64,000 bases of DNA from Streptomyces shenzhenensis. GTDB taxonomy: Bacteria > Actinomycetota > Actinomycetes > Streptomycetales > Streptomycetaceae. Each line of letters opens with the position of its first letter. The first letter of the stretch is position 1. Location of the stretch: NCBI RefSeq assembly GCF_021462265.1, contig NZ_JAJONF010000037.1:29188-93187 (forward strand). Reading direction: 5' to 3'. A program made the position numbers and the translations under genes. Shown here piece by piece: positions 42,095 through 54,442 of this stretch. The notes beneath the pieces were generated by a model that had not been told where the DNA came from, did no database searches, and saw nothing but the letters and a program-made list of their open reading frames with translations.

Positions 42095-43533
42095 GCCGCG
42101 TCGCCGAAGGCGTCTCCCCGCTCGAACTCGCCGACTACCAGAAGGCGGTACGCCTCGTCCTGCGGCACCCGCTGATCACGCCGGGGTACCCGGACAAGAC
42201 GGCGCTGGCGACCGTGCGGCGCTGGGCCGGGCAGCTGCGCACCGACCTGATGGAGGCACTCGGCCACCGGCTTGTCACCACCGCCGACACCGCCCGGCTC
42301 CAGCGCGCCCAGGACGGCCTGGACGCCACCCGCCCGGCTCTCACCCGCGTGGGCCGCCCCTTCGACCGCCGCCGCTACGCCTACCTCGTCCTCACCCTCG
42401 CCGCGGTCGGCCGCCACGGTGCCCAGGTGGCGCTCGGCGAGCTGGCCGACGCGGTCGCCGCCGACGCCGTACGCATCGACGGACTCGGGCTCGACACCGC
42501 ACGCAAGCCCGACCGGGACGCCTTCGTCGACGCCGTCACCTGGCTCACCGAACGCGGCGCGCTCACCCTCGCCGACGGCTCCGCCACCGCCTGGGCCGGC
42601 GACCCCGAGCGGGCCGAGGCACTTTACGACATCGACCGGGAGATCATCCTCGCCGTCCACCACCCGACCCGCGTCCTGCAGCACCTGACCTCGGTCACCG
42701 CGCTCCTCGACTCCGGCAGCGCGCTGGGCCTGTCCGCGGGGCGGGCCGCGCAGCGCCGCGACCAGGCCCGCCGGGCCCGTCGGCTGGTGCTGGAGAACCC
42801 GGTCGCGTATTACGCCGACGCGGACAGCGAACTCCTGGGCCAGCTACGGGCCCCCGCCCTCGCCGAGGACCTGGAGCGGCTGACCGGGCTGACTGTGGAG
42901 CGGCGGGCCGAGGGCGTGGCGCTCGTCGACACCTCCGGGAAGCTGTCCGACATCCGCTTCCCCGGTGGCGGGACGGTCGCGCAGGCCGCGCTGCTCCTGG
43001 CCGCGCGGATCAGCGCCGCCGCCCAGCGCCAGGGACGGCACGCCCTCGAACTACTGCCCGCGCCCACCGCAGCCGAACGCCTCGCGGCGCGCGCCCTGCG
43101 TATCGACGCGGCCCTGCCGTCGCGCGGGCTGGTCGCCGAACTCGCGGAGCCGGACCAGGAACCGGTGAACGAGGAGCCGGCGTACGAGGCGTCCGGTGAC
43201 GAGGGGCGGATACCAGGGGAGACCCGGTATCCCTTCGTCACGGACTCCTGGCTCCGGGGCAGACTCAAGGAGATCACCGCCGAGTACGGCGCGGGCTTCG
43301 CCGCCGATCTGCGCGGCGACCCGGACCGGCTGCTCGGCCAGGTCCTCGACCTGCTGGCCGCCATGTCGCTGATCGCCCGGGTCGACGGCGGGGCCCTCGC
43401 CCTTCCGATGCTCGCCCGCTACCGGGGGGTCACGGCCCGCGTGAGAACCCGCACGGCGGCCGGGCCGCCGAGCCAGACCGCCCTGTTCGCCGACGACACC
43501 GCCAACGAAACCGCCGAGGACCCGACTCCGTGA
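42091..43533 (+). CDS. jetB: Wadjet type II JetB (DUF2398/TIGR02678 family)
   Basis: A 480-residue protein of the TIGR02678 family. ELADYQKAVRLVLRHPLITPGYPDKTALATVRRWAGQL begins it, RPFDRRRYAYLVLTLAAVGRHGAQVALGELADAVA is conserved, and YPFVTDSWLRGRLKEITAEYG is near the C-terminus. It is thought to be the KITE-like subunit that works with JetA and the JetC ATPase. It starts after a mini-ORF relay and its stop overlaps the jetC GTG by 4 bases. Confidence 0.85.
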   Translation: MSRVAEGVSPLELADYQKAVRLVLRHPLITPGYPDKTALATVRRWAGQLRTDLMEALGHRLVTTADTARLQRAQDGLDATRPALTRVGRPFDRRRYAYLVLTLAAVGRHGAQVALGELADAVAADAVRIDGLGLDTARKPDRDAFVDAVTWLTERGALTLADGSATAWAGDPERAEALYDIDREIILAVHHPTRVLQHLTSVTALLDSGSALGLSAGRAAQRRDQARRARRLVLENPVAYYADADSELLGQLRAPALAEDLERLTGLTVERRAEGVALVDTSGKLSDIRFPGGGTVAQAALLLAARISAAAQRQGRHALELLPAPTAAERLAARALRIDAALPSRGLVAELAEPDQEPVNEEPAYEASGDEGRIPGETRYPFVTDSWLRGRLKEITAEYGAGFAADLRGDPDRLLGQVLDLLAAMSLIARVDGGALALPMLARYRGVTARVRTRTAAGPPSQTALFADDTANETAEDPTP

Positions 43534-46500
43534 GCACCCCCGCTCCCACCCAAGCCCCCACCCCCTCCGCCCGGTTCGTCCCCACCCGCGCCGGGATCGT
43601 CAACCTGTGGGACTACCGGGACGAGGAGTTCTCCTTCGCGGGCGGCTGGCTGGTGCTGCGCGGGCCCAACGGGTCCGGCAAGACCAAGGCCCTCGAAGTC
43701 CTCTTTCCCTTCGTCCTCGACGGCCGTATCGACCCCAAGCGGCTCAACCCGTTCGCCGCCGAGGACCGCACGATGAAGTCCAACCTGCTCTTCCGCGGGC
43801 AGGACAGCGCGCTCGGCTACGTGTGGATCGAGTTCACCCACCGGGACACCGGCGAGGCCGTCACCTGCGGCATCGGGCTGCACGCCCAGCGGCACCGCGA
43901 CACGCCCGCCCGCTGGCACTTCGTCGCCGACGGCCGTGTCGGCGAGGACTTCTCGCTCCTCACCCACGACGACCGGCCGATGACGAGGAAGCAGCTCGCC
44001 GCCGAACTCGGACGCGAGCTGATCACCTCCACGGCCGACTACCGCGCCGCCGTCGACCGGCGCCTGTTCGGCCTCGGGCCCGAGCGGTACGAGCAACTGC
44101 TTACCCTGATTCTCACGTTGCGCCGCCCGCAGCTCGCCAAGAACCTCGACCCGGCCAAGCTCTCCGACACCCTCACCGCCGGTCTGCGCCCCCTCGACGA
44201 CGACCTGATCGCCGAGGCGGCGCGATCCTTCGACGACATGGAGTCCGTGCAGCGCACTCTGGAGGGGCTGGCCGCCGCCGACGACGCCACCCGCGCCTTC
44301 CTCGCGAGCTACTCCACCTATCTGCGCGTCCACGCCCGCAGCGCCGCGGACCGGCTCACCGCCCGCCGTACCGAGACCGCCGAGCGCGCCGCCGCGCTGC
44401 GCACCGCCACCGCGGACCTGACGTCGGCCCGTGAGCAGCAGGCCTCCGCCGAGACGCGCGCCGAGTCGGCCGACGCCTCGCTCGCCGCCCAGCGCGCCCG
44501 TCTCGAACAGCTGCGCTCCTCCGCCGCCTACCAGGCCGTCGAGCAACTGGCCGACCTGGAACGCCTGGTGCGCACCTGCGAGCAGACCGCCCGACAGGCC
44601 GCAGCTGAACGCGAGCGCCGTACGGCCGCCACCGGCCGCGCCCGCGCCGAGGCCGAACACGCCGCCCGCCTCGCCGCCGAACTCGACGCCGCCGTCTCCC
44701 GGGACGCCGCCGCCGTCGCCGACCACGCCCACACGGCCGGCCTCCCCTGGACCCCGGCCGACGCCGAGCCCGCCCGGCTCGCCGACCGCTCCGCCGCGCT
44801 CGCCGCCGCCCGCCACGAGGGCGTCCGGGCGGTGCGCGCCGCCCAGCAGGCGGCACGCACCGCCGAGCAGACCCGTGACCTCGCCCGGATCTCCCTCGAC
44901 CGAGCGCAGGAGGCCGTCACCGCGGCCGAGACCGCGGAGACCGCCGCCGAGTCGGATCTCGAATCCGCCCGCGAACAGGCCCGCACGGCGCTCGGCCAGT
45001 GGGTGGAGACGCACGGCGGGCTGCTACCGGAGGAGGGGCGCGGCCTGCTGGCCCGTGCCCTCGAACTCACCGGTGAGGCGGAGGCGTTCACGCTCGCCGA
45101 CGCCTTCACCGAGGCCGCCGCTCCCGCGGTTCAGGAACTGCGGGACACCCTCGCCTCCCTGCGCGCCCGGCGCACCGACGTCGAGCGCCGCCGCGCCGAG
45201 ACGCAGGCCGAACGCGACCGGATCGCGGCCGAACACGACGACGCTCCGCCCCCGGCCCGGGGGCGCACCGCCGACCGGTCGTCCGGTGACGGCGTTCCAC
45301 TGTGGCAACTCGTCGACTTCGATGACGAACTGACTGAGCGTCAACAAGCTGACCTGGAGGCCGCCCTGGAGGCGTCGGGCCTCCTCGACGCACTCGTCAC
45401 CGCCGACGACAACCCCGTCGCGGCCGGGCACAGCGAGGGTTACCTCCGCGCCGGCACCCCGGTGAGCGGCCCGAGTCTGGCCGATCTCCTGAGGCCCGAC
45501 GACCCCGAGAACCCGGAGGGCGGCGCGGCGATCCCGGCCGCCCGGATCACCGCCGTGCTGAGCTCCGTCGCCGTCACCGGTGACCTCGACACCGGGACAC
45601 CGCAGATCAGCCCCGACGGCCGGTACGCGGCCGGTGTCCTGGTCGGCGCCCACACCAAGGAGCACGCCGAGTACGTCGGCGCCACCGCCCGCGCCCGCAG
45701 GCGTGCCGCCCGGATCGCGTCCTGCGAGGCGCTGCTGGCCGAACTCTCCGCTCAACTGGACGAGTCGGCACGCGCCGAGGCCCGTACGGACGCCGCCCTT
45801 GACGCGTACGCCGCCGCCCGCGCCGCCCTGCCTCGCACCACCGGCATCACGCAGGCGCTGCGCGAACTCGACCGGGCCGCGGCAAGGCTGCGCGCCACCC
45901 GCGACGCCGCCGACGCCGCCCAGGGCTCGTACGACGAGTCGGTGGCCGCCTGCTCGGTCGCCGAGCGCGTCCTGCGCCGCACCGCGGCCGAGCACGCCAT
46001 CGAGACCGAACGCGTCGACGCCGTCGAGACCGCCACCCGCGCCTTCGAGACGGCGGTCCGCGAACTCGTCGCCCGCCGCCGCGAACACGCCCGCCAGCGC
46101 GAGGCGGCCGAGGCCGCCGCCGACCGGCTCGGCGCCGCCGCCGAGGACGAGGAGGCGGCGGCGGGCACCGAGCGCGCGGCGCGCCGCCGGCACGCCGAGG
46201 AGGCGGCGGGCCTTGAGGCCCTTCAGGAGGCCGTCGGGGCCGAGGCGCAGGAGGTGATGCGTCAGGTGCAGGAGACCGAGGACGGGATCGACGCCCTGGT
46301 GACGGAGACCGAGGCGGCCCGCACCGCCCAGCACACCGCCATCGCGGGCACCGCCGCGGCCGAGGCCCGTTCTACGGCCGCCGCCGAGGCCGGGGCGGTC
46401 GCCGCGGCGGAGGAGAAGGACACCGCTCGCTCCCTGCGCCCGTACGCGGCCCGGGAACTCCTCGACATCCTGCGCTGCCCGCCCGGCCTCGCCTGGCCCG

Positions 46501-47639
46501 CCCAGGAGGCCGACTGGGCGGGGGAAGCTCTTCCGCCGGCCGTGATCGCCGTACACGAGGCGATCCTGACCGCGACGCGGGACCTGACCCCCACCGAGAG
46601 CAGCCTCAAGCAGTCCGTCACCCGGCTCACCAAGGCCCTGGAGGACCTCCAGGCGCAGCTCGCCGCCGCCGGACAGGACTACCGGCCCGAATGGGACGGC
46701 TCCGACGGACTCATCCTCGTCCGCGTGGCCGACGAGGAGGGCCCGCTGCCCGTCGCCGCTTTCGCCCAGAAGATCTCCTCCCACCGCCGTGACCAGGCCG
46801 AACTGCTCTCCGAGTCCGAGCAGCGCATCCTGGAGGACGCCCTGCTCACCCGGCTCGCCCAGCAGATCCACGACCGTACGGTCGACGCCCGTGACCTGAT
46901 CCGGCGCATGAACACCGACATGCGCAGGCGGACGATGTCCTCGGGGACGACGGTCGGGGTGAGCTGGCTGCTCGCCGACCACCTAGACGACGAACAGCGT
47001 GCCGTCTGCGCCCTCCTCGACGCCGACGCCGCCCGCCTCGGCCCCGAGGGTCTCGCCCGGGTGCGCACGCACTTCGCCGCGCAGATCAAGACCGCCCGCG
47101 CCCGCCACCGCGACCAGCCCTACCGCGAACTGCTCGCCGAGGTCCTCGACTACCGGCGCTGGCGGCACTTCGCCTTCCAGCTCGTACGTCCCGACAAGAG
47201 CGAGGAGCGGCTCACCCGCGCCCGGCACAGCCGGCTGTCGGGCGGCGAGCAGTCGGTTTCGCTGCACCTGCCGCTGTTCGCCGCCGCGCACGCCATGCTC
47301 AACTCCGCCGACCCGCACGCCCCGCGCCTGCTCGCCCTCGACGAGGCCTTCGCCGGAGTCGACGACACCGGGCGCGGCGAACTCATGTCGCTGGCCGCCC
47401 AGTTCGACCTCGACCTGTTCATGACCGGCTACGACCTGTGGGCCGCCCACGCCTCCGTGTCCGCCGCCGCCCACTACGACCTCGCGCACACCGCCGTCGA
47501 CCACACCGTCTCCGCCCTGCTGCTCGTCTGGGACGGTGACCGGCTCCTGGCCGACGACACCGGTGACCTGACCGCCGCCCTCGGCTCGCCCGGCACCCGG
47601 CGCGTCCCGACTCCCGAGGAGGCCGAGGTTGTCGGCTGA
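43530..47639 (+). CDS. jetC: Wadjet type II JetC SMC-like ATPase (TIGR02680 family)
   Basis: A 1369-residue SMC/SbcC-like protein. Walker A is RGPNGSGKTKALE (about 44-56); the ABC signature LSGGEQSVSLHLPLF lies near residue 1236 and Walker B LLALDEAFAGVDD near 1268. Between them are very long Ala/Glu/Arg-rich coiled coils and a central hinge-like block (about 600-720, VPLWQLVDFDDELTERQQADLEAALEASGLLDALVTADDN). It would load on and extrude plasmid DNA so that JetD can cut it. Starts at GTG overlapping the jetB stop. Confidence 0.9.
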   Translation: MSTPAPTQAPTPSARFVPTRAGIVNLWDYRDEEFSFAGGWLVLRGPNGSGKTKALEVLFPFVLDGRIDPKRLNPFAAEDRTMKSNLLFRGQDSALGYVWIEFTHRDTGEAVTCGIGLHAQRHRDTPARWHFVADGRVGEDFSLLTHDDRPMTRKQLAAELGRELITSTADYRAAVDRRLFGLGPERYEQLLTLILTLRRPQLAKNLDPAKLSDTLTAGLRPLDDDLIAEAARSFDDMESVQRTLEGLAAADDATRAFLASYSTYLRVHARSAADRLTARRTETAERAAALRTATADLTSAREQQASAETRAESADASLAAQRARLEQLRSSAAYQAVEQLADLERLVRTCEQTARQAAAERERRTAATGRARAEAEHAARLAAELDAAVSRDAAAVADHAHTAGLPWTPADAEPARLADRSAALAAARHEGVRAVRAAQQAARTAEQTRDLARISLDRAQEAVTAAETAETAAESDLESAREQARTALGQWVETHGGLLPEEGRGLLARALELTGEAEAFTLADAFTEAAAPAVQELRDTLASLRARRTDVERRRAETQAERDRIAAEHDDAPPPARGRTADRSSGDGVPLWQLVDFDDELTERQQADLEAALEASGLLDALVTADDNPVAAGHSEGYLRAGTPVSGPSLADLLRPDDPENPEGGAAIPAARITAVLSSVAVTGDLDTGTPQISPDGRYAAGVLVGAHTKEHAEYVGATARARRRAARIASCEALLAELSAQLDESARAEARTDAALDAYAAARAALPRTTGITQALRELDRAAARLRATRDAADAAQGSYDESVAACSVAERVLRRTAAEHAIETERVDAVETATRAFETAVRELVARRREHARQREAAEAAADRLGAAAEDEEAAAGTERAARRRHAEEAAGLEALQEAVGAEAQEVMRQVQETEDGIDALVTETEAARTAQHTAIAGTAAAEARSTAAAEAGAVAAAEEKDTARSLRPYAARELLDILRCPPGLAWPAQEADWAGEALPPAVIAVHEAILTATRDLTPTESSLKQSVTRLTKALEDLQAQLAAAGQDYRPEWDGSDGLILVRVADEEGPLPVAAFAQKISSHRRDQAELLSESEQRILEDALLTRLAQQIHDRTVDARDLIRRMNTDMRRRTMSSGTTVGVSWLLADHLDDEQRAVCALLDADAARLGPEGLARVRTHFAAQIKTARARHRDQPYRELLAEVLDYRRWRHFAFQLVRPDKSEERLTRARHSRLSGGEQSVSLHLPLFAAAHAMLNSADPHAPRLLALDEAFAGVDDTGRGELMSLAAQFDLDLFMTGYDLWAAHASVSAAAHYDLAHTAVDHTVSALLLVWDGDRLLADDTGDLTAALGSPGTRRVPTPEEAEVVG

Positions 47640-48906
47640 GCGGCGGGAAAGCCATGGATACGACGAGCTGCGGGGCGAGGGATGGACGCGATTGCTCGCC
47701 GCCGCCCGCCGTCGGCTGGAGCGCACCGGCGGCGCGCTCGACGGCGACATCGGGCTCACGACGCCCAGCGAGGCCGAACGCCGTACCGTCATCGGCATCA
47801 CCGGCCGCTACCGGCCCGAGACCGTCAAGCGTCTCGCCGTACCCCTGCGCGACCTGGACGGGTATCTGTACGACCGCTACGGCACCGGTCTCCTCCAGAC
47901 CCTCGGCCGACTGCACGGCCCGCTGCGGGACCGGCCGGCCGAACGGGCCGGTGAGCAGGCCCGCCGGGAGCAGGCTCTGACGTCGGCCCACTCCAGCAGG
48001 CTCGCCGGGGAGGGATGGTTCGCCGCCTGGCTGGAGGGGATCGCCGCCGACGGCACCCTCACCCGTCTCGTACGGCGCGGGGACGCGCCGCTCCTCGACG
48101 CGGCGGTACGTGTCCTCGAAAGGCTGGCCGATGACGGGGAACGGATCCCCGGACCTGCGGTCGGCGCCCTGCCGCTGCCGGTCCTCGCCGAGTGGGCCAC
48201 CGGTGACACCAAGGCCCTCGTCCCGGGCACCCCGCTCGAACAGCTCGTCCTGCGCGCCCTCGCGCGGCGTACCGGCGACGATGCGGCCGTACCGCGTGAT
48301 CGGGCCGGGCGGCGCGCCTTGTGGGAGAGCGCCGGGGCCATCGCCGACGACCTCGCCAGCCAGGTACTCGTCCTCAACATCGGGGCCGAGGGCGACACCG
48401 TGGTCTGCGACTGGCTGCGCGACGCCGCCGACTTCGGCATCCCCTTCCGGCTCACCCTTCACCAGCTCGCCACCGACCCCGTCGTCCCCGCCGCCCGCAC
48501 CGTCTTCGTCTGCGAGAACCCGGCCGTGCTGCGTGCCGCCGCCGGCGAACTCCAGGACACCGCCGCGGCCCTCGTGTGCACCGAGGGCGTCCCGTCCGCC
48601 GCCTGCCACAAGCTGCTGGGCGACGCGGTGCGCGCGGGAGCCCGGCTGCACTGGCGCGCCGACTTCGACTGGGCCGGCCTGCGCATCACCGCGGCCGCCA
48701 TGGCCCGCCACGATGCCCGCCCCTGGCGTATGACCGCCGCCGACTACACGGCGGCACTCGGCGAGGGCGAGTCCACCCCGCTCGCGGGACCGCCCGCGGC
48801 CAGCCCCTGGGATCCTGGACTGGCCCTCGCGATGGAGGCGTCGGGCAGCGCGGTGATGGAGGAACGCCTCCTGCCCGCGCTCCTGTCCGACCTCGCCGGC
48901 ACCTGA
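47629..48906 (+). CDS. jetD: Wadjet type II JetD (DUF2399/TIGR02679, Toprim-like nuclease)
   Basis: A 425-residue protein of the TIGR02679 family. GEGWTRLLAAARRRLERTGG begins it and the C-terminal third has the Toprim-like blocks TVFVCENPAVLRAAA, LVCTEGVPSAACHKLL and LHWRADFDWAGLRIT, whose Glu and Asp residues would bind metal. JetD is the nuclease that cleaves circular plasmids held by JetABC. The start is TTG at 47629, with GAGGAGG upstream and an 11-base overlap with jetC. It completes a full four-gene system. Confidence 0.85.
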   Translation: MSAERRESHGYDELRGEGWTRLLAAARRRLERTGGALDGDIGLTTPSEAERRTVIGITGRYRPETVKRLAVPLRDLDGYLYDRYGTGLLQTLGRLHGPLRDRPAERAGEQARREQALTSAHSSRLAGEGWFAAWLEGIAADGTLTRLVRRGDAPLLDAAVRVLERLADDGERIPGPAVGALPLPVLAEWATGDTKALVPGTPLEQLVLRALARRTGDDAAVPRDRAGRRALWESAGAIADDLASQVLVLNIGAEGDTVVCDWLRDAADFGIPFRLTLHQLATDPVVPAARTVFVCENPAVLRAAAGELQDTAAALVCTEGVPSAACHKLLGDAVRAGARLHWRADFDWAGLRITAAAMARHDARPWRMTAADYTAALGEGESTPLAGPPAASPWDPGLALAMEASGSAVMEERLLPALLSDLAGT

Positions 48907-49023
48907 CCCGGCGTCCGGTGGTGGTCGGATCGATCTGTGCACCACGTTGTGTCGTCCGGCATTCACCGGCGAGCCGGTGGCGGTTCCCGAGCCCTCGGGG
49001 GCCGACTGGAACGGCGCGTCTTC

Positions 49024-49578
49024 TCAGTGAGCGCCGGCTTCCGGTTCCGGTACGGGGAGTTCGTCGAGGTCGAGGGTGAAGGTGCGGCCGTCGGCCAGGG
49101 GGATGGGGAGCTTGCCCGTGCCGTACGCGCGGGTGTGTGCGGTGCTGTAGCCGCTCGCGGTGGGCTCGGTGTGCAGGACGACTTCCCGGGCGTAGGGATC
49201 CACGACGAGGTAGACGGGGATGCCGTACCGGCCGTACTTCGCGGTGCAGTCGTCGTAGTCCTTGCGGGCGGAGGACGTGGAGACGACCTCCGAGATCAGC
49301 AGGACGTCCTCGAAGCTGTACCGCTTGCCTTCCTTGCGCGCGTCCTCGCGCAGGACGGCCAGGTCGGGGGCGGAGTTCTCGTCGGCGGGGAAGTCGATGT
49401 AGACGTCGGAGGTGACCTTCGCATGACGGCCGAGGGCGGCGGCCGAGTCGATCTGCATCGACCTGATGGTGCTTGAGTGCTCCTCGCTCTGCGGGGTCAT
49501 GATCACCTTTCCGTCGGCCCCGAACAGGACCGTGTAACCCTTGGGGAACTCGGTGTGCACGATCGCGTCGACACTCAT
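49024..49578 (-). CDS. Uma2-family (PD-(D/E)XK-like) endonuclease
   Basis: A 184-residue protein of the Uma2 family (DUF820). VTSDVYIDFPADENSAPDLAVLR and VLLISEVVSTSSARKDYDDCTAKYGRYGIPVYLVVDP are the conserved blocks. Asp, Glu and Lys residues in PDLAV, ISEV and RKDY form the restriction-like metal site. The family is expanded in Streptomyces and of unknown biological role. ATG at 49578 has AGGAGC 7 bases upstream. It converges with jetD. Confidence 0.88.
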   Translation of the reverse strand: MSVDAIVHTEFPKGYTVLFGADGKVIMTPQSEEHSSTIRSMQIDSAAALGRHAKVTSDVYIDFPADENSAPDLAVLREDARKEGKRYSFEDVLLISEVVSTSSARKDYDDCTAKYGRYGIPVYLVVDPYAREVVLHTEPTASGYSTAHTRAYGTGKLPIPLADGRTFTLDLDELPVPEPEAGAH

Positions 49579-50044
49579 GAACGGTGCTCCTTTCCCGTGT
49601 GCCGTCATGATACGGCGGTGAGCGCCGCACAACTGGGCGGAACAGCAGGTGGGCGGACCCGGCGCCGCGGGGTACGGACCTCTCCCGCCCGCCGTGATCG
49701 ACAACGGCGCCTTCGACGCGTACCGGGAACATCACGGTCGACTCGAACACGAAAGGCAGCACACCGCCCGCTACAGCAGGACTTCGTCGTCGGCGCGCGA
49801 CCACCACACGGCTGCTCACTCACCGCCAGACACATCCTGCATCCATGGTGCGGGCGGCGTATCCGGCGCTTATCGCGTGCCGCGAACCCGCAGGTCAAGA
49901 GCCTTTTTTCATGGGGACATCATGGGGACTTTTCGGGGACTTTCAAGTCTGTCCCAGGGACTTTCCGGGGACGTTCCGCCGCGTAAGCAGGGAAGCCCCC
50001 GACACCGCTCAAAGACACGAAAGCGCTGCTCAGGGCCCGTCCCC
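49579..50044. other. 466-base intergenic region with a GGGGAC repeat array
   Basis: No supported gene. Long frames on the plus strand here run antisense through sdaA and are not real. A T-rich tract at 49902-49910 is followed by the GGGGAC repeats listed separately. Confidence 0.5.
49913..49972. repeat. helically phased GGGGAC repeats
   Basis: GGGGAC begins at 49913, 49924, 49935 and 49967, with an AGGGAC at 49956; spacings are 11, 11, 21 and 11 bases. Most copies are followed by T-rich bases. The phasing to one helical turn suggests a multi-site protein binding region downstream of sdaA or upstream of the Uma2 gene. Confidence 0.6.
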
Positions 50045-51412
<1,368 letters not shown>

Positions 51413-51468
51413 GGGAACTCCTCGGGAAAGAGCGGGGGCACACGCCATCGGGTGCCCCCACCAGGGAA

Positions 51469-52731
51469 CTACTTGTCGAGACCGGGGTACAGCGGGTACT
51501 TGTCGGTCAGGGCCACCACCCGGGCCCTGAGCGCCGGGGCGTCGAAGGACGGCTTCAGCGTCTCGGCGATCACGTCCGCGACCTCGGCGAAGTCCTCGGC
51601 CGTGAAGCCGCGGGTGGCCAGCGCCGGGGTGCCGATCCGCAGGCCCGAGGTGACCATCGGCGGCCGCGGGTCGTTCGGGACGGCGTTCCGGTTGACCGTG
51701 ATGCCGACCTCGTGGAGACGGTCCTCGGCCTGCTTTCCGTCCAGCTCCGACTCGCGCAGGTCGACGAGGATCAGGTGCACGTCCGTGCCGCCGGACAGGA
51801 CGTTCACCCCGGCCTCGCGGGCGTCGGCGGCGGTGAGCCGCTCCGCCAGGATGCGCGCCCCGTCCACGGTACGGCGCTGGCGCTCCTTGAAGTCCTCCGA
51901 AGCCGCGACCTTGAAGGAGACCGCCTTCGCCGCGATCACGTGCTCCAGGGGGCCGCCCTGGAAGCCCGGGAAGACGGACGAGTTCAGCTTCTTCGCGAAG
52001 TCCTTCTTCGCCAGGATGATGCCGCCGCGCGGGCCGCCCAGCGTCTTGTGGGTGGTGGAGGTGACCACGTCGGCGTACGGCACCGGGTTCGGGTGCAGCC
52101 CCGCCGCCACCAGGCCGGCGAAGTGCGCCATGTCGACCCACAGGTAGGCCCCGACCTCGTCGGCGATCCGCCGGAACTCCGCGAAGTCCAGCCGGCGCGG
52201 GTACGCCGACCAGCCCGCGATGATCACCTTCGGCCGGTGCTCCTTGGCGAGCCGCTCCACCTCGGCCATGTCGACCAGACCGGAGTCGTCGACGTGGTAG
52301 GCGACCACGTCGAACTGCTTGCCGGAGAAGTTCAGGCGCATGCCGTGGGTCAGGTGGCCGCCGTGGGCGAGGTCCAGACCCAGGATGGTGTCGCCGGGCT
52401 GGGCCAGCGCGAACAGCGCCGCCTGGTTGGCGGAGGCACCGGAGTGCGGCTGCACGTTGGCGTACTCGGCGCCGAACAGCTCCTTCACCCGGTCGATGGC
52501 GATCTGCTCGGTGACGTCGACGTGCTCGCACCCGCCGTAGTAGCGGCGGCCCGGGTAGCCCTCGGCGTACTTGTTGGTGAGGACCGAACCCTGCGCCTCC
52601 ATGACCGCGAGCGGAGCGAAGTTCTCCGAGGCGATCATCTCCAGGGTGGACTGCTGGCGCTCCAGCTCGGCGTCGACCGCGGCGGCTACCTCCGGGTCGA
52701 GCTCGTGCAGGGGCGTGTTCAGAACGGACAT
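51469..52731 (-). CDS. glyA: serine hydroxymethyltransferase
   Basis: A 420-residue PLP enzyme. VTSTTHKTLGGPRGG carries the Schiff-base Lys; EGYPGRRYYGGCEHVD, WVDMAHFAGLVAAG and ALATRGFTAEDF are family signatures. It interconverts glycine plus methylene-tetrahydrofolate with serine. Placed between gcvH and sdaA in one leftward unit, it recycles glycine-cleavage one-carbon units into serine. Confidence 0.96.
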   Translation of the reverse strand: MSVLNTPLHELDPEVAAAVDAELERQQSTLEMIASENFAPLAVMEAQGSVLTNKYAEGYPGRRYYGGCEHVDVTEQIAIDRVKELFGAEYANVQPHSGASANQAALFALAQPGDTILGLDLAHGGHLTHGMRLNFSGKQFDVVAYHVDDSGLVDMAEVERLAKEHRPKVIIAGWSAYPRRLDFAEFRRIADEVGAYLWVDMAHFAGLVAAGLHPNPVPYADVVTSTTHKTLGGPRGGIILAKKDFAKKLNSSVFPGFQGGPLEHVIAAKAVSFKVAASEDFKERQRRTVDGARILAERLTAADAREAGVNVLSGGTDVHLILVDLRESELDGKQAEDRLHEVGITVNRNAVPNDPRPPMVTSGLRIGTPALATRGFTAEDFAEVADVIAETLKPSFDAPALRARVVALTDKYPLYPGLDK

Positions 52732-52770
52732 CTGTTTCTACGACTCCTTGGCCGGGGTCCGCCGCGGCTC

Positions 52771-53148
52771 TCAGCCGGCGGTGAAGGCGGTGTACTCGTC
52801 GGCGGAGAGCAGGTCGCCCGGCTCGTCCGTGACGCGCACCTTGAACAGCCAGCCGCCCTCGAAGGGGGCCGAGTTCACCAGGGACGGGTCCTCGACGACG
52901 TCCTCGTTGACCGCGGTGACCTCACCGGTGACCGGCGCGTACAGGTCGGACACCGACTTGGTCGACTCCAGCTCGCCGCAGGAATCGCCCGCGGTCACCG
53001 TGTCGCCGACCGCCGGGAGCTGGACGAAGACGACGTCACCGAGCGCGTTGGCCGCGTGCTCCGTGATGCCGACCGTCGCCACGCCGTCCTCGGCGGCCGT
53101 CAGCCACTCGTGCTCCTTGCTGTAACGCAGCTGCTGGGGGTTGCTCAT
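52771..53148 (-). CDS. gcvH: glycine cleavage system H protein
   Basis: A 125-residue lipoyl-carrier protein. The lipoylation site Lys is in CGELESTKSVSDLYAPVTGEV, and RYSKEHEWLTAAEDGVATVGIT begins it. It shuttles the aminomethyl group between the P, T and L proteins. It follows gcvT and precedes glyA in the same direction; gcvP is not in the window. Confidence 0.96.
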   Translation of the reverse strand: MSNPQQLRYSKEHEWLTAAEDGVATVGITEHAANALGDVVFVQLPAVGDTVTAGDSCGELESTKSVSDLYAPVTGEVTAVNEDVVEDPSLVNSAPFEGGWLFKVRVTDEPGDLLSADEYTAFTAG

Positions 53149-53271
53149 GGCCTGAATTCTCCTGTACGCGGGGGAGTGCTGGTGAATGGGGGACTGCTGG
53201 GAACGTGCGTGATCAGCGGCGATGTGTGCCGGATCACGCCCGGTGGCCGCTGCCGGCGCTCGTGGCGGCGA

Positions 53272-54399
<1,128 letters not shown>

Positions 54400-54442
54400 C
54401 GGTCGGTCGTCTCCCGGAGGTCCCAAGGGCATGACAGGCGAG

